From Siphlonurus alternatus (Eukaryota > Arthropoda > Insecta > Ephemeroptera > Siphlonuridae): a DNA stretch of 64,000 nucleotides. The translations under genes were made by a program, and so were the position numbers. Location: contig OX463781.1 in assembly GCA_949825025.1 (NCBI GenBank), positions 30,405,675 through 30,469,674 of the forward strand, read 5' to 3'. Below, in pieces: positions 43,347 to 55,151 of the stretch. Position 1 is the stretch's first letter, and the number at the start of each line of letters is the position of its first letter. The notes beneath the pieces were generated by a model, which saw only the letters and a list, made by a program, of their open reading frames with translations, ran no database searches and was not told the DNA's origin.

Positions 43347-44600
43347 GTACTAAAGCTTTTTATCTGATACAAGATACATTTCTTTATATTTTGATACAGT
43401 TTTTATTTTGCTGGCAAGTTTCTCTATGAATTAATTTACAAAAGAAAATTATAGTCTTGCGTTTTTCTTGCTTTTGTCTCGAACGTACAGTCGCTTCAAT
43501 GCATTGTAGAGTTAAAGTTGCTATAACTTAATTGGACTTAATTGCTTTTTTTTTTTTTTTTTTGTTCCAATTGAAAAATGCAGAATTGGAGATTCGAGTG
43601 TATTTATTATTTATAAGCAAGATAAATTCTGGTTTTCATTTTCCAATTTGTTTGTTTGTGTTTGTATATAATATATATTATTATCCTATCCTATAGCTAT
43701 ATAATAATCATATCAATTAATAATTATAATATTTTAAAAATAAAATAATAAAATACAATGTACCAATTAACTCATGGTATTTAATGTGAATAAATAAATA
43801 AAATATTATAATATATTATAATATATATGCGTACATATATGTATACCATATATTATCTTCATTATTTATTATATAATTATTATTATTATATATATAAGTG
43901 ACAAAAATATATAATTAAAATAAAATTTTATTGGAAGTGAAATTAAAAATATATGATTATATATAAAATAAAATGAAATTTGATAATTATATTTATACGT
44001 ATATAAATAACTAATTGGAATATAAAAATAACGAAGTAACGAACATCCTAAAATAATTTTTTTATTGAAGAAATTAAGAAAATAATTAATTTAATTAAAG
44101 ATGAACTAATTTATGTCATGTAACATAGTAATAAATATAATAAAAATAAATTATATAAAATAATAAATTATGATTTTCTAAATTGCTAGCGTACGTGGCC
44201 ATAGCTGGATGTGGATTGGCCGGCTAATTAAGAAACAAACGCCTCCAGGTGTAGCTTAAATATTTCGCAAACGCTTTTACACGATGCATTCACACTATAT
44301 AACATATATGCAGATGAAACTATTCCGACTAGCATAATTTCGTACTAATTGATATATACTATGTTACTCATTTGTTCAATATTTTAATTATTTTATACTG
44401 GCGGGGTGCCATGTATATAAAGTTATTAAGCCTGCGCATATTATTATAATACGTAATTTAGCTTACAATTTTCCTTTGCAACAGAATTTCATCTCCATGC
44501 AAGCAAATATGGAGTTGAATTTTACTTGTAAATTAAAATTGTATATACGCAATAAACAGAAAAATTGTATTGTGTAATACCGCCTTTATATATACACAAT
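43347..44600. other. Extremely AT-rich stretch without features
   Basis: A/T tracts and short TATAT repeats only. No exon, RNA gene or transposon tip recognised. Confidence 0.5.
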
Positions 44601-44603
44601 ATA

Positions 44604-45963
44604 CAGACTGGGCCAGGAATGGTGTTCCGATCCCATGCTAAACATTGGGCAGGTTAACTTTGAGCTAGAAAGTTGAAATTTGGCATATATACGTAATCCA
44701 AGGGTTGTAAGTTTTTTTTATTTTTTTATATGCATGTGTTAAAAAAGATATATATTATTTCATACCTTTTTAGGAGTGAATTCACGGTTTGAACTTCTTC
44801 CTTCAATAGGATTTCCATGTTAAATTTAGTTAAGGGTAAGGTAACGCCACCAATGTTAAAAAAAGTCCCTCACACAAAAATTCTGAAAAAATTTAAAATG
44901 TTCTCCTCTACATCCCCTATCAGTAGTTAAAATATCAGGTATACAAATACGATCTATATTTTGAGTTATGAATTTTTAAAGTTGACTAATTTAACATGGG
45001 AATTCCATTTCTCCATGCTAAAGTAGTCAACTTTAAAAATTCATAACTCAAAAACTAGATCGTATTTGTATACCTGATATTTTACCTACTGATAGGGGGT
45101 GTAGAGGAGAACATTTTAAATTTTTTTCAGAATTTTTGTGTGAGGGATTTTTTTTAACATTGGTGGCGTTACCTTACCCTTAATTCACATTGAAAAATTT
45201 TATCCGATTTGCACCAAAATTATTTTTTAAGCCTTTTTCAGAGCACGTTAAATCTAATGGTATAGTGGTGAAAACAACCTCTAATGATATAGTGATTCGA
45301 CTATTTTATTTTGTGAAAAAAATTGTGCTATCAAAATTTTGATTATGCCACTGAAACGAATTCATTTTTTTACCCCAGAAACAACCTTTGAATGTTTTTA
45401 ATCGGAGTAAGTTAAGGATTTAATTTTTTTAGGGGTTGGAATTTTTACACCTAAAAATTAAATCCTGAACTTAATTGCTCCAATTAAAAAATTGAAGGAT
45501 TGTTTTTGGGGTAACAAAATGAGCCTAATAGCCTGATCAAAATTTTGATAACACTATTTTTTTTTTTTTTTTTACGTTAAGGCCATTTTATCTCATTAGG
45601 GGTTGTTTTCACCACGTTTAAAATCACACCATTAGATTCAGCATGCTCTGAAAACCCTTTAAAACTAATTTTAGTGACACGCAATTAATGTTACAAAATT
45701 TTTCTATCAACTAGCTTAATTTAACATGAAAATCCCACAAGGAAGAAGTGCAAATCGTAAATCCACCCCTAAAAGGGCATGAAATAATAATTCAATTTTT
45801 TTAATAGATTTAAAAAAAAACTTGCAACACTTGGCTATATATAATATATACAATATTATAATATACGTATGCCAAATTTCAACTATCTATATAGCTCAAA
45901 GTTAACCTTCCCAAATTTTAGCACGGGATCGGAACGCCATACCTATTTTTACGATTGACCTAG
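44604..45963. mobile_element. 1.36-kb palindromic element hosting a nested MITE
   Basis: The left end (about 44610: AATGGTGTTCCGATCCCATG) and right end (GGATCGGAACGCCATACC) are inverted copies, and pairing continues through GTTAACTTTGAGCTA and TTGAAATTTGGCATA to a centre near 45440. Its left arm is split by the TTAA-flanked MITE at 44834-45179. Terminal repeats have diverged more than in the fold-backs, suggesting an older element. No transposase. Confidence 0.7.
44834..45179. mobile_element. TTAA-flanked palindromic MITE, subtype A
   Basis: TTAA at 44830-44833 and 45180-45183 flanks inverted ends GGGTAAGGTAACGCCACCAA and complement. The 346-bp element is a near-perfect palindrome with the core GTTCTCCTCTACATCCCC and TCAGTAGTTAAAATATCAGG in each arm. 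TTAA duplication is the hallmark of piggyBac-type transposases. Confidence 0.85.
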
Positions 45964-46013
45964 CTAACATTACTTTCCTTCAAAAATGACAATAAGCGGC
46001 TTATAGGAATCAC

Positions 46014-46157
46014 GGACCAAATACCCCCGGACGAAATACCCCCGGACCAAATATCCCCGCCCGGACCGGACGAAATACCCCCGGACGAAATACCCCCGGA
46101 CGAAATATCCCCGGACGAAATACTCCCGGACGAAATACCCCCGGACGAAATACCCCC
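46014..46157. repeat. 15-bp minisatellite, left terminus of fold-back
   Basis: About nine units of GGACGAAATACCCCC, some with GGACCAAATA or ATATCCCC variants, plus one irregular CGCCCGGACC junction. As 15 is divisible by three, it creates an artificial VRGYF pentapeptide frame on the minus strand. Confidence 0.95.
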
Positions 46158-46504
46158 TTGTAAATGGAGAGGGGCGGGCGACCAACACGGGAGGGGAAGT
46201 TGACTTTATTTATAAAATTTTCACAACAAATATATATCATATATAATATTCAAAGTATATTATTTATAGTTAATGCCGTATCAAGATCTCAAATTGCGTA
46301 TTTAATTTTATTATGCCAAAACATACTCAAAATTGTGCCGCAAATAAACGATTTTTGTATATATATGCTATGCTTACTTTGATTGTGCGGCAATTATAAA
46401 TTGTCTCAGCGTTTTGCAGCAAGATTTTGAAGGTTTTTAAACGATTTTAGGTTTGTAAACCTAGGTATGTGCCCCTAGCGATTTGAGCAAAGCCCGAAAT
46501 TAAC

Positions 46505-46720
46505 AAATATTTCGGGCTTTGCTCATTTAAATTTGAACATTTCTAGAAGTGCTCAAATCGAAAAAAGCAATCCCCGACGAGAAGTTTTATTTCGGGGTTT
46601 GCTCCTTTAAATTTGCTCATTACTAAAAGTGCCCAACTCGAAAAAAGCCACCCCGACGAGAATTTTTATTTCGGTCTTTGCTCACTGTTTTGATCATTTC
46701 TAGAAGTGCAAATGAAAAAT
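46505..46720. repeat. Three tandem units of about 80 bp
   Basis: TTTCGGGC/TTTCGGGG/TTTCGGTC recurs at about 46510, 46590 and 46669, each followed by TTTGCTC, a CTAGAAGTG-type block and ACGAGAA. Inverted copies are at 47640-47800. Confidence 0.8.
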
Positions 46721-48335
46721 AATAGCTGGAAATTGCGCCGTATTATAGCAATAAATAATAAAATAATGTAAATTTAGTAATATTTTAATTTTATCACTTT
46801 TTTAATTTATTGATAAACATACAAATTTAACATTAATAGCGTGTATAGTATTTTTTTTTATTTAAACATTTCTTTCTGTATTATTCAAGTCATATTGAAA
46901 ACATACGATTTTTTCACACTGAGAGACACTTTCAATATTTTTTATTATTATCATTTTTTTATAACTAAAGGTATGATTACAATTTATATACTCTAGCAAT
47001 GAATTCCAGGTAGCAGATGAATAATTTCTAAGTTCAGATGACGTACCACACATGACAAAGAAAAGCGTGTCTCAGATCAGCAGCAGCATTAGCAAATTCA
47101 AAGCAAGGTTTTGTGTTTTGCAATGCAACTATAAGAAAGGTTGTCAATCTAAAACATGTTGTGCAAAGAAAAAATTTAGATGAAATTTATAATGCCATGA
47201 TAGTAATCCCTGCAAAAATAAGTCAAGTTCAGGTAATAATAAGATCAGGTAATAATCAGGTATAATATTTATTTATTTTAAATTAATAGGTTTGGTACTA
47301 TCTTGAGAAGCTCTGTGCTTCTTAGCAAGATCTGTAAATTAAGTTAATAATTTATAATATATCAGCTGTAAAAAAAATATTTAAATTAACTAACATAAAA
47401 TATTAATATAAAAAGTGTGACAAAATCATATTTTTCAGTATGACTTGAATAAAACAGAAAGAAATATTTTAATAAAAAAATAATATACACGCTAAAATGC
47501 TAAATTTGTATTTTTGTTACTTAATTAAAAAAGTGATGTATGTAATTAAAATATTATTAAATTCACAATATTTTATTATTTTAATTATTTATTACAAATT
47601 ATTACTATAATACGGCACAATTTCCAATTATTACTTTTCACTTTGCTTTGAGCACTTCTAGAAATGATCAAAACAGTGAGCAAAAAGCCCGAAATAAAAC
47701 TTCTCGTCAGGGTTTGTATTTTTCGAGTTGAGCACTTCTAGAAATGATCAAATTTAAATGAGCAAAGCCCAAAATATTTGTTGAATTCGGGCTTTGGTGC
47801 CAACATATATAAATAGAAAAGGAAGGAATAAATATGGAAATAAATAGAACAACAAGTAAATTAAGTTTCTTCAGGAGGGGACACATGCTACGTTAAGTGT
47901 TCACGGCACCTATAGCACCGGGGGACCAAAAACAATAAAAAATATTGCAGTTTTAATTTTTAGACCTTTACCAATCGAATCAGAATTAAAAAATTACACT
48001 ACAAAAACTTACTTAAATTTTTTTTTAAAAGTAAAAAATTATATAGGGACGATTTTGAAAATTTTTGGTTAAAAAAAATCTAAAAAAAAATGCAATATAA
48101 ACAATTATAATTAACATGCATAAAATGTATCGTATCAAAATATATTACACATTAATTTTAATTTGATATGAATGATATATGATACATTAATGTAAAATGT
48201 ATTGGCCTAACGTTACTAACTTCCTTCTTTAATACGACGCGTGTGACGTCAGACAAACGACAGAAAAACAGACTTTATAAATAAAGTCAACTTCCCCTCC
48301 CGTGTTGGTCACCCGCCCATCTTCACTTACAAGGG

Positions 48336-48476
48336 GGTATTTCGTCCGGGGGTATTTCGTCCGGGAGTATTTCGTCCGGGGATATTTCGTCCGGGAGTAT
48401 TTCGTCCGGGGGTATTTCGTCCGGTCCGGGCGGGGATATTTGGTCCGGGGGTATTTCGTCCGGGGGTATTTGGTCC
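48336..48476. repeat. 15-bp minisatellite, right terminus of fold-back
   Basis: The inverted counterpart of 46014-46157, with the same variant units in nearly the same order, including the irregular CGCCCGGACC junction. Confidence 0.95.
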
Positions 48477-48499
48477 GCTTACCGCTTATAGACATGCAG

Positions 48500-49221
48500 A
48501 CAGAATAATTTTAACACGTGCATAAATAAATTATTTGCTTTTTTAAATTTTTTAAATATTTTATTATATATATATTATATAAAATAAATATATACCTGCA
48601 GTTGTTTTTTGCACTACATATTTTCCAATTTAAACTTGAATTAATAGAGTCTACAGCTCGCGTACTGAACAAGTACAATTAACATCTGAAATTATTATTT
48701 TTATTTACATTTTTATTTATAATCGTTCTATGATACACATTATTTTTTATACACACTGTAGTCATACTTTCTACGTACTAAGTATAATAGTCATATTGAC
48801 ATACTGATAAAAGATAAAAGTGACTGATAAGGTACGTCAAAGACGAGGTATAAAAAAAATATTATATTAAAATTATGCACAACAACAACAACAACATACA
48901 TTTTTTACTTCAAAAATTAAAAACAACAACAATTAGATGCATAAAGCATCATTTATTTCTTTACATTTCTTCGTACTATACGTTCTTCGTAACATATACT
49001 ATATTATTCATTGTTTGTACACAACACACTATATACTATAATGCAATGACCATGTTTAAACTGTATGCATAATTATTAATTATTTTTTCTTACTGCGGAT
49101 TTGTGTCGAATTTAAACTATAGAAAGGAGTAGTATTTGAAGTATTTTTTTTTTTCAAGTATTGATGGCCATAAAACATAAAAGTAACGTCTATTATTGAT
49201 GCCATGGCATTATGAAAGAAT

Positions 49222-49285
<64 letters not shown>

Positions 49286-50030
49286 TGCTGGTCTCTCTTT
49301 ATACTCAAGCTTCTGACTGCATGCAGTCAATGGATGTAACGGGAATATAGAATATATTAGCCCCCTTCCCTTTTCCAACCCCATTTTGTAGCTCTCTCCG
49401 CACCTTTACTTTGCAAAGAATTTTGTACAGTCAACAACAAGCAAATAAATTAAACCACACCGTGTAGTAAAGATTTTTTTTATGTGCAAAATTAAACATA
49501 AAATGTGATATAAATTAATTAATAATTATTAATATTAATTAATGTTCTACATAAGTTATATTCATTGTTTTTCTTTTATATAAAAAATAATAAACTTAAA
49601 ATAAAACCATGCTTCATCCGGATAAATAAATATGACGCGCGCATGATACTATAATAATACATGTCATATGTTGATCGAGCATAATCATAATATATAAGGT
49701 GAACTAAAAAAATAAGAAAAAATACTTTTATGCAGCGCAAGCTTTAATTATTAATTACGTCATTAAAATAATTTTAATGCAGCGATTTTCCATTACCTAT
49801 ATAAAGTCCTAATAATTTATGCACGCACTCTCTAACTAATATTAAATAATAATAATATTAACAGTTGTATTTATTGAAAATAAGTACAAAAACCCAAAGG
49901 GCGGTGACATGAAAAAGGATATCCCATTCACAAAAGTGTCCAGTCACCCAAAAAACAAAAAATAGTATCATGAAGATATATTTCAATTGAAAATATTCCT
50001 TCGTCAGAATACTCACAAAATCGTAAAATT
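48500..50030. other. AT-rich stretch with (CT)n; no gene seen
   Basis: Contains the (CT)n at 49222-49281. Remaining sequence is simple AT-rich DNA with (AAC)n near 48880-48895. Confidence 0.45.
49222..49281. repeat. (CT)n microsatellite
   Basis: About 29 uninterrupted CT units. Confidence 0.95.
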
Positions 50031-50037
50031 ACATTAA

Positions 50038-50410
50038 GGTAGAGATAATACGGATCAGCTGGCTGGCCCAATGCTAAAATAATCCCGTTCTTAAAAATTA
50101 TTAAAAAAATTTAAAATGTTCTCCTCTCTACATCCCCTATCAGTAGGTAAAATATCAGGTATACAAAAACGAGCTAATAGTTTTCGAGTAATTAATTTTT
50201 AAAGTTCTCTAATTTAACATGGAGAAATGGAGCTTCCATGTTAAATAGTCAACTTTAAAAATTAATAACTCAAAAACTAGCTCGTTTTTGTATACCTGAT
50301 ATTTTACCTACTGATAGGGGATGTAGAGGAGAACATTTTAAATTTTTTTAATAATTTTTATGAATGGGATTTTTTTAGCATTGGGCCAGCTGATCTGTGT
50401 TATCTCTACC
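50038..50410. mobile_element. TTAA-flanked palindromic MITE, subtype B
   Basis: TTAA at 50034-50037 and 50411-50414 flanks inverted ends GGTAGAGATAATACGGATCA and complement. The inner arms repeat the core of the element at 44834-45179 (GTTCTCCTCTCTACATCCCC, TCAGTAGGTAAAATATCAGG), but the outer 40-50 bp are unrelated. A core shared under different terminal sequences points to recombination between MITEs. Confidence 0.85.
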
Positions 50411-50594
50411 TTAAAGAACATTTAAACAGCGCATATCTAAATAAGGTCTCTTAATTGGTGCCTTTGGTGGATTCAGGGAGTGAATTAAAAACAGAGGCTA
50501 TAATAATCTTAACATTTAATTATTAAGATTTTGTTGTTGTACTTGTTACAAGTGAGGGGAGGGGAAAGGAGGGGTCAAATCATCCGTGGATTAT

Positions 50595-50616
50595 AATATA
50601 TATATATATATATATA

Positions 50617-50695
<79 letters not shown>
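50595..50695. repeat. (AT)n microsatellite
   Basis: About 100 bp of AT dinucleotides, with one CTATAT variant. Confidence 0.95.
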
Positions 50696-50697
<2 letters not shown>

Positions 50698-51509
50698 CAG
50701 TATGCATAATCAGCATGATGTATAAATTAATTAAATCAATCCGTATAATATTAATATTTTTATACATATTTAAGTTTTTTTTTCTGGGGTCTAAATGGTA
50801 TAACGGCATGAGATTTTTTTTAAGATGTATTTTGTAGCATGTATCGTACTCTTTTATACTTTTTCCCATTAATTATAAAAGAGTTTATTATAGGTCGCTT
50901 TTGACACCTTCCGCCAGTGTTGTAATAGGAGGGGTCGGCTAAACAAGTACGTAAGTGTTAAATTTAAACATCATTTTATTGCCTTTCGGGATCTTTTATT
51001 ATAGGGGGAATTGCCGCTCCCGTGCACCCACTATAGCTCACTAGAGCTGTTCGTGGATCCACGGCTGCGAATATTGTATAATAGTACTAGTATAATTTTA
51101 AATTTAAATATAGCATTAATTATATATATAATGCTGAATGCATTAAAAAAACTGTCATTACTCATATTGTTGAAATTAATCTAGCCTTTACTAAGTATTA
51201 TAATTCCATAATAAACAGCTAGCATTAAACATTTTTTTGCAAGAAATTAATAAACGGTGGGTATACTCTGACTTTTTTATTTTATTTTTTCTGAAACCGG
51301 TAAATATTTTTAAATAATTATTGAATGATTTGCGGGATTTGCCAAACTTTCTGGAGACGTCTACAGGTCTCAGAAAAATGTGAGAAAAAAAAAATATATA
51401 TATATAAATAAAATAATAAATCAGAGAGTATAGCATGATTTTACCCTCTATACACTTTTGCAATGAAATTTTTGTATCCTAACTACCCACTCAATGGTAG
51501 ATATTTGTG

Positions 51510-51840
51510 GGAGGTGTGGCGCAGTGCGCCTGACCGGGTCTCGTCAGATCACCGAAGTCAAGCAATGCCGCGCGTGGTTAGTAGTTGGATGGGTGACCAT
51601 TTTCAACAAAAACCTCGTTTCCCACCCAGGGTAAAATGTTGCGCTTTTCCACTATGTGGTTCCCCTGGCTTTGGACCATTGCATTTCCGGTTCATTGACA
51701 AAAGCTGTAGCGTCCATCCTGGCTGAGGTTTCCACGTTTCCCTCAGCCGCAGGCAAATGCCGGGATGGATTTTCAAGGCCGTGGCCGCCCTCGTTCCAGA
51801 AGAGCCCGCGAAACGCTCAAGTTAGGGTTTCGGAAGGTTC
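51510..51840 (+). mobile_element. 5S-rRNA-derived SINE, copy 2
   Basis: The 5S-like block (GATCACCGAAGTCAAGCAAT ... TTGGATGGGTGACC, 51547-51598) is followed by the same body as the copy at 15406-15776, including TGGTTCCCCTGGCTTTGGAC and GGCCGTGGCC. It is preceded by a longer head (GGCGCAGTGCGCCTGACCGG) than copy 1. The 3' end and tail are missing, so it is truncated. Confidence 0.8.
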
Positions 51841-51849
51841 GGGGTTTCG

Positions 51850-53765
51850 AAGTAGTATGTAATTAGTAAATAGAAGTACCCAATAGGGTTTAATTAAGAA
51901 TAATATATATTATGAGATTGATAAATATTTAAAAGCTATATAATATTATAGTGTATATATGGCTCAATAAATTATATATACTATCATATAAAAATGGGGG
52001 CATACGTACATGACCAAAATGTGTCAATTAATTGCCCCAAAGTACCAACCAATATATATATATTATAGGCACATGAAATTTTAATGGACAAATATGGACA
52101 ACTTACAGAACTTTAATAATTATTTAAAATTAATAGTTCTCCGCGAATCAAAAAAATTTAAAATGGTACGTATAATTTGATACCCTCTCTTTTTGCAATA
52201 AATAAATTCATATATGTAAGTTGTCTATTATATACAATTTATAATATAATACTCCTGTTTATGTAATATATACTATATTATATTAAATACAAATCAAAAG
52301 TTAAAGAATTTTTAAATTAATTGGATCGAGCAATATATATATATATATGCAGCAATTGAAAAATATGTAATATTTTATTTTATTTAAATGCGTATATAAT
52401 ACAAAAATAGTCATGCATGATCGATGTGAATTATGATATATAATTATTTATAAAATAGCGAAAAAGCTACCATGCAAATAAATTTAAGTTTCATTTGAAT
52501 TAATACTTCTATATATATACATATATATGTGTGTATACATATATTATAATGCATATAATTTTATGCTGCATGCACCGAGATCTATAATATCTGAATTAAA
52601 GTTTTATATTAAAATTTAAAGAAAATATGTTCCTTCGATCAAGTGCAATAATTACATGCAAATTAATTTAATTATTAATATTGTCATGCATCATGCAGAA
52701 ACACGTACATTAATTTACGCACTTAAATTAAAAGAATCGAATACTGCCATTGAGCTCTACACAAGGCCTTGTGTAGAGCTCAATGAATACTGCGTGCACT
52801 AATTATATATAATTAAAATATCACAAAATCCACTACACGAATAAATAAATAGCAAGAGCACAATCATAATTCATATATATATCACTCGTCGGCATCAGTC
52901 AAACTATACTACCAATTAACGGAATTAACCAATGAAAGGTTAATTCTAGCGACCAGAGTAATCTAAGGCCACCATATTTATGCTACCATGCAACCTATCT
53001 GAAAGTGCTCATAACACTGATCCTTTTTAAAAAATTTAAAATAATTTAGCTCAAATATAAGAAAAAAAAAATCAGCCAGTGAACGCAATTGTCATCTAGT
53101 GCAAGGAGGATAGATTATGTATTCTCCTTGATCTAGTGTTAAGCAGTGCAACTACGTCTAATATCCCGCTGCTTGCAGCAATCGATTATTTTGGGCGATA
53201 TGATTTTCGACGCTACGCAATTTCGGGTCATCGCATGCCACCCCTATCTTCTCTATACTGTGGACGCAGTATCGGCAGTATGCGCAGTATCACGCAGTAT
53301 GTCACTTTCCTCAGAATATCATGATACAACTATAGTCAGAATATACTAAAAATTTTAATGTAAAAGATTTTAAAAAATTAAAATGTGTTGACAAATTAGC
53401 ATAAAAGTAATAATAAATAAAAAAATTATTTACGTATCATGTTTATGGATGTTTTTTTTATCGCATTTCGTGCCTATTTTTCATTTCACTTTTCGCCCCT
53501 CTCCCCTTTCCTGCTCCCTAATCCCCTCTCCCCTCTCCTTTTTGTTTCACTTCCCCTTCGCATGCAAAATGTCTATGAAACACGTGGTGGTATTTTGGTG
53601 AGTTCTTTTATTGTGCAATAAATAATTTATATATTTATTGTGTTATTTCAAACCTTTTAGAAGTAAGTTATCGTATTATACTGTATGCGTGCTGTACATT
53701 GAATTGATTTCCATAATATATGCATACATACAGTAGTGTTGTTTTATATTCGTTTCTTATAGTCA
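51850..53765. other. AT-rich stretch with a small perfect palindrome
   Basis: No gene recognised. The 52748-52785 palindrome is listed separately. A fragment at 53190-53240 (TTTTCGACGCTACGCAATTT) resembles, inverted, sequence near 40735-40765. Confidence 0.4.
52739..52793. repeat. Perfect 38-bp palindrome between 9-bp direct repeats
   Basis: A perfect 19+19 bp palindrome starting CATTGAGCTCTACACAAGG occupies 52748-52785, and GAATACTGC occurs directly on both sides (52739-52747 and 52785-52793). The geometry is that of a tiny insertion with an 8-9 bp target duplication. Confidence 0.85.
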
Positions 53766-53767
53766 AA

Positions 53768-53879
53768 GTGGCCATGGTGTCCCCGGCCGCGAAGATCATC
53801 CGTTCCCTACCTTATCCCTACCCATTTCCCCGCCGCGAGCTGTAAGCTCTTAGGGGTGTATCCTTGAAAAAAAAAAAAA
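53768..53879 (+). mobile_element. 5S-SINE 3' fragment, copy 3
   Basis: Matches the 3' third of the SINE at 15406-15776: TCCGTTCCCTACCTTATCCC, then CGCGAGCTGTAAGCTCTTAG, GGGTGTATCCTTG and a poly(A) run. It is 5'-truncated, as commonly produced by LINE-driven reverse transcription. Confidence 0.8.
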
Positions 53880-54674
53880 TGTATGCATACCCTTGCCTCC
53901 CAACCCAAGATTACTCTTGGCCCCCACCCCTCTCTCCATGATGTATGCATATGAAATGTATCATATAATATCTATTATACGTACGTATTATGCATTATAC
54001 ATTATGACATGTATGTATGCATACTTGCCTCTCCTGAGCCCCATGGCCCAATAAAATGATGGATTAATTACTGTATGCATACCTATTGCAATGGGTCATA
54101 TCCAAATTTAGACGGTCTCTTCAGTCATGAACCCATTTGGTGCATCAATGGCGCCACCCCCAACCCCTTTCTCTGTGATTGTATGTTCTCAGCATTAATT
54201 GAAAGACTTTGTGGGAAAGACATTTTGGCTGCTCATGTATCTTTGTGCACATGTGTATACTCTGTGTATACAGTACTACAGACAGTACCGAGTATTACAT
54301 ACATATATGTTTCATCCTCTATTTTCATTCCAGGCTGATCCTATCATATGATATATCATAGAGTTCATATATTGTATAGAGACGCAAACCGGCAGGCGGA
54401 GTTGCCCGTTACCTCCTCTCGAATTCCCCTACTCATATACAAGTGACGTCACAGCACAACAAATTGCTGCATCGGAAATTGATCATGTGACTAGTCCAAG
54501 TGAATCATTTTACTCATTGTAGTACAAGTGACGTCACTGTGGAGTTGAGGAGAGGGGAGTCTGACGCAGTCTTTTACATAGAAAGAGTGCCGGTTGCCGG
54601 GGCTTGTCCTATATAGTGGCTGGCAGGGAGACTTAAGTAGGGAGGGGACACACTCCGTGCTGCCTCTACTAGAA

Positions 54675-54950
54675 CAGCGCAGATAGATTAAATGCAGAAG
54701 ACGGTCTCATTTCTGAAATAGATTTTGTCCACGAAAAATTCAAATGGCGTAAATTAAATCCATTTTTATGAATTATAATTACTTCTTCAAAATTTATCAC
54801 AAAGTTTATTTCTATCACAATTGAATCCAAATTTATACTGTAAATAAAAGACTTTTAATGGCTTTTCCTGTTTCATCATTTAAATTTTCCGCGGACAAAA
54901 TCTGTTTCAGAAATGAGATTACTGTACTTGCATTTGATCTATCTGTGCTG
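54675..54950. mobile_element. Palindromic MITE (CAGCGCAGATAGATTAAATG ends)
   Basis: The left part (CAGCGCAGATAGATTAAATG; GGTCTCATTTCTGAAATAGA; TTTTGTCCACG) is mirrored on the right (CGCGGACAAAATCTGTTTCA; ATGAGATTAC; TTTGATCTATCTGTGCTG). Length about 276 bp. No target duplication is evident. Confidence 0.7.
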
Positions 54951-55151
54951 ACCGGGTGGGGCAGTACCGAGAACGTCCTCTCTCTACTCAAGCCTCCCTG
55001 GTATGGCTGGTATAAGATTTTCTAACAGTCCTGTAAATAAACATTAAAATACTCCTTGGATCTAAAGCCTTTCCTCCCCACCCCACTCCTTTCTTCCGAC
55101 ACCCCCCACCTCAGGGTACCGGTAACTTAGTAACATAGAGGATACAGTATT

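Larger units (their letters stand above)
46014..48476. mobile_element. Fold-back element with minisatellite terminal repeats
   Basis: A 2463-bp element whose two ends are inverted arrays of a 15-bp unit. Inside each array lies a conserved 58-bp segment (containing ACCAACACGGGAGGGGAAGT and TGACTTTATTTATAAA). Further inside, a second inverted pair (46475-46910 and 47440-47800) holds tandem units of about 80 bp with TTTCGGGCTTTGCTC and TCTAGAAGTG. Inverted ends composed of short tandem repeats are the classic architecture of Drosophila FB/Galileo-type fold-back transposons. No transposase frame is visible in the middle. Confidence 0.8.

Noticed and set aside
45970..46240. Pentapeptide-repeat frames (VRGYF / KYPRT) here and at 48229-48508
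   Set aside because: A 15-bp minisatellite necessarily stays in frame. Both strands are open, and both arrays are transposon termini with no promoter or start context.
46862..47053. Minus-strand frame with LRNYSSATWNSL, resembling the C-terminus of non-LTR reverse transcriptases
   Set aside because: Too short and located in the inverted arm of the fold-back; no RT catalytic motifs nearby.
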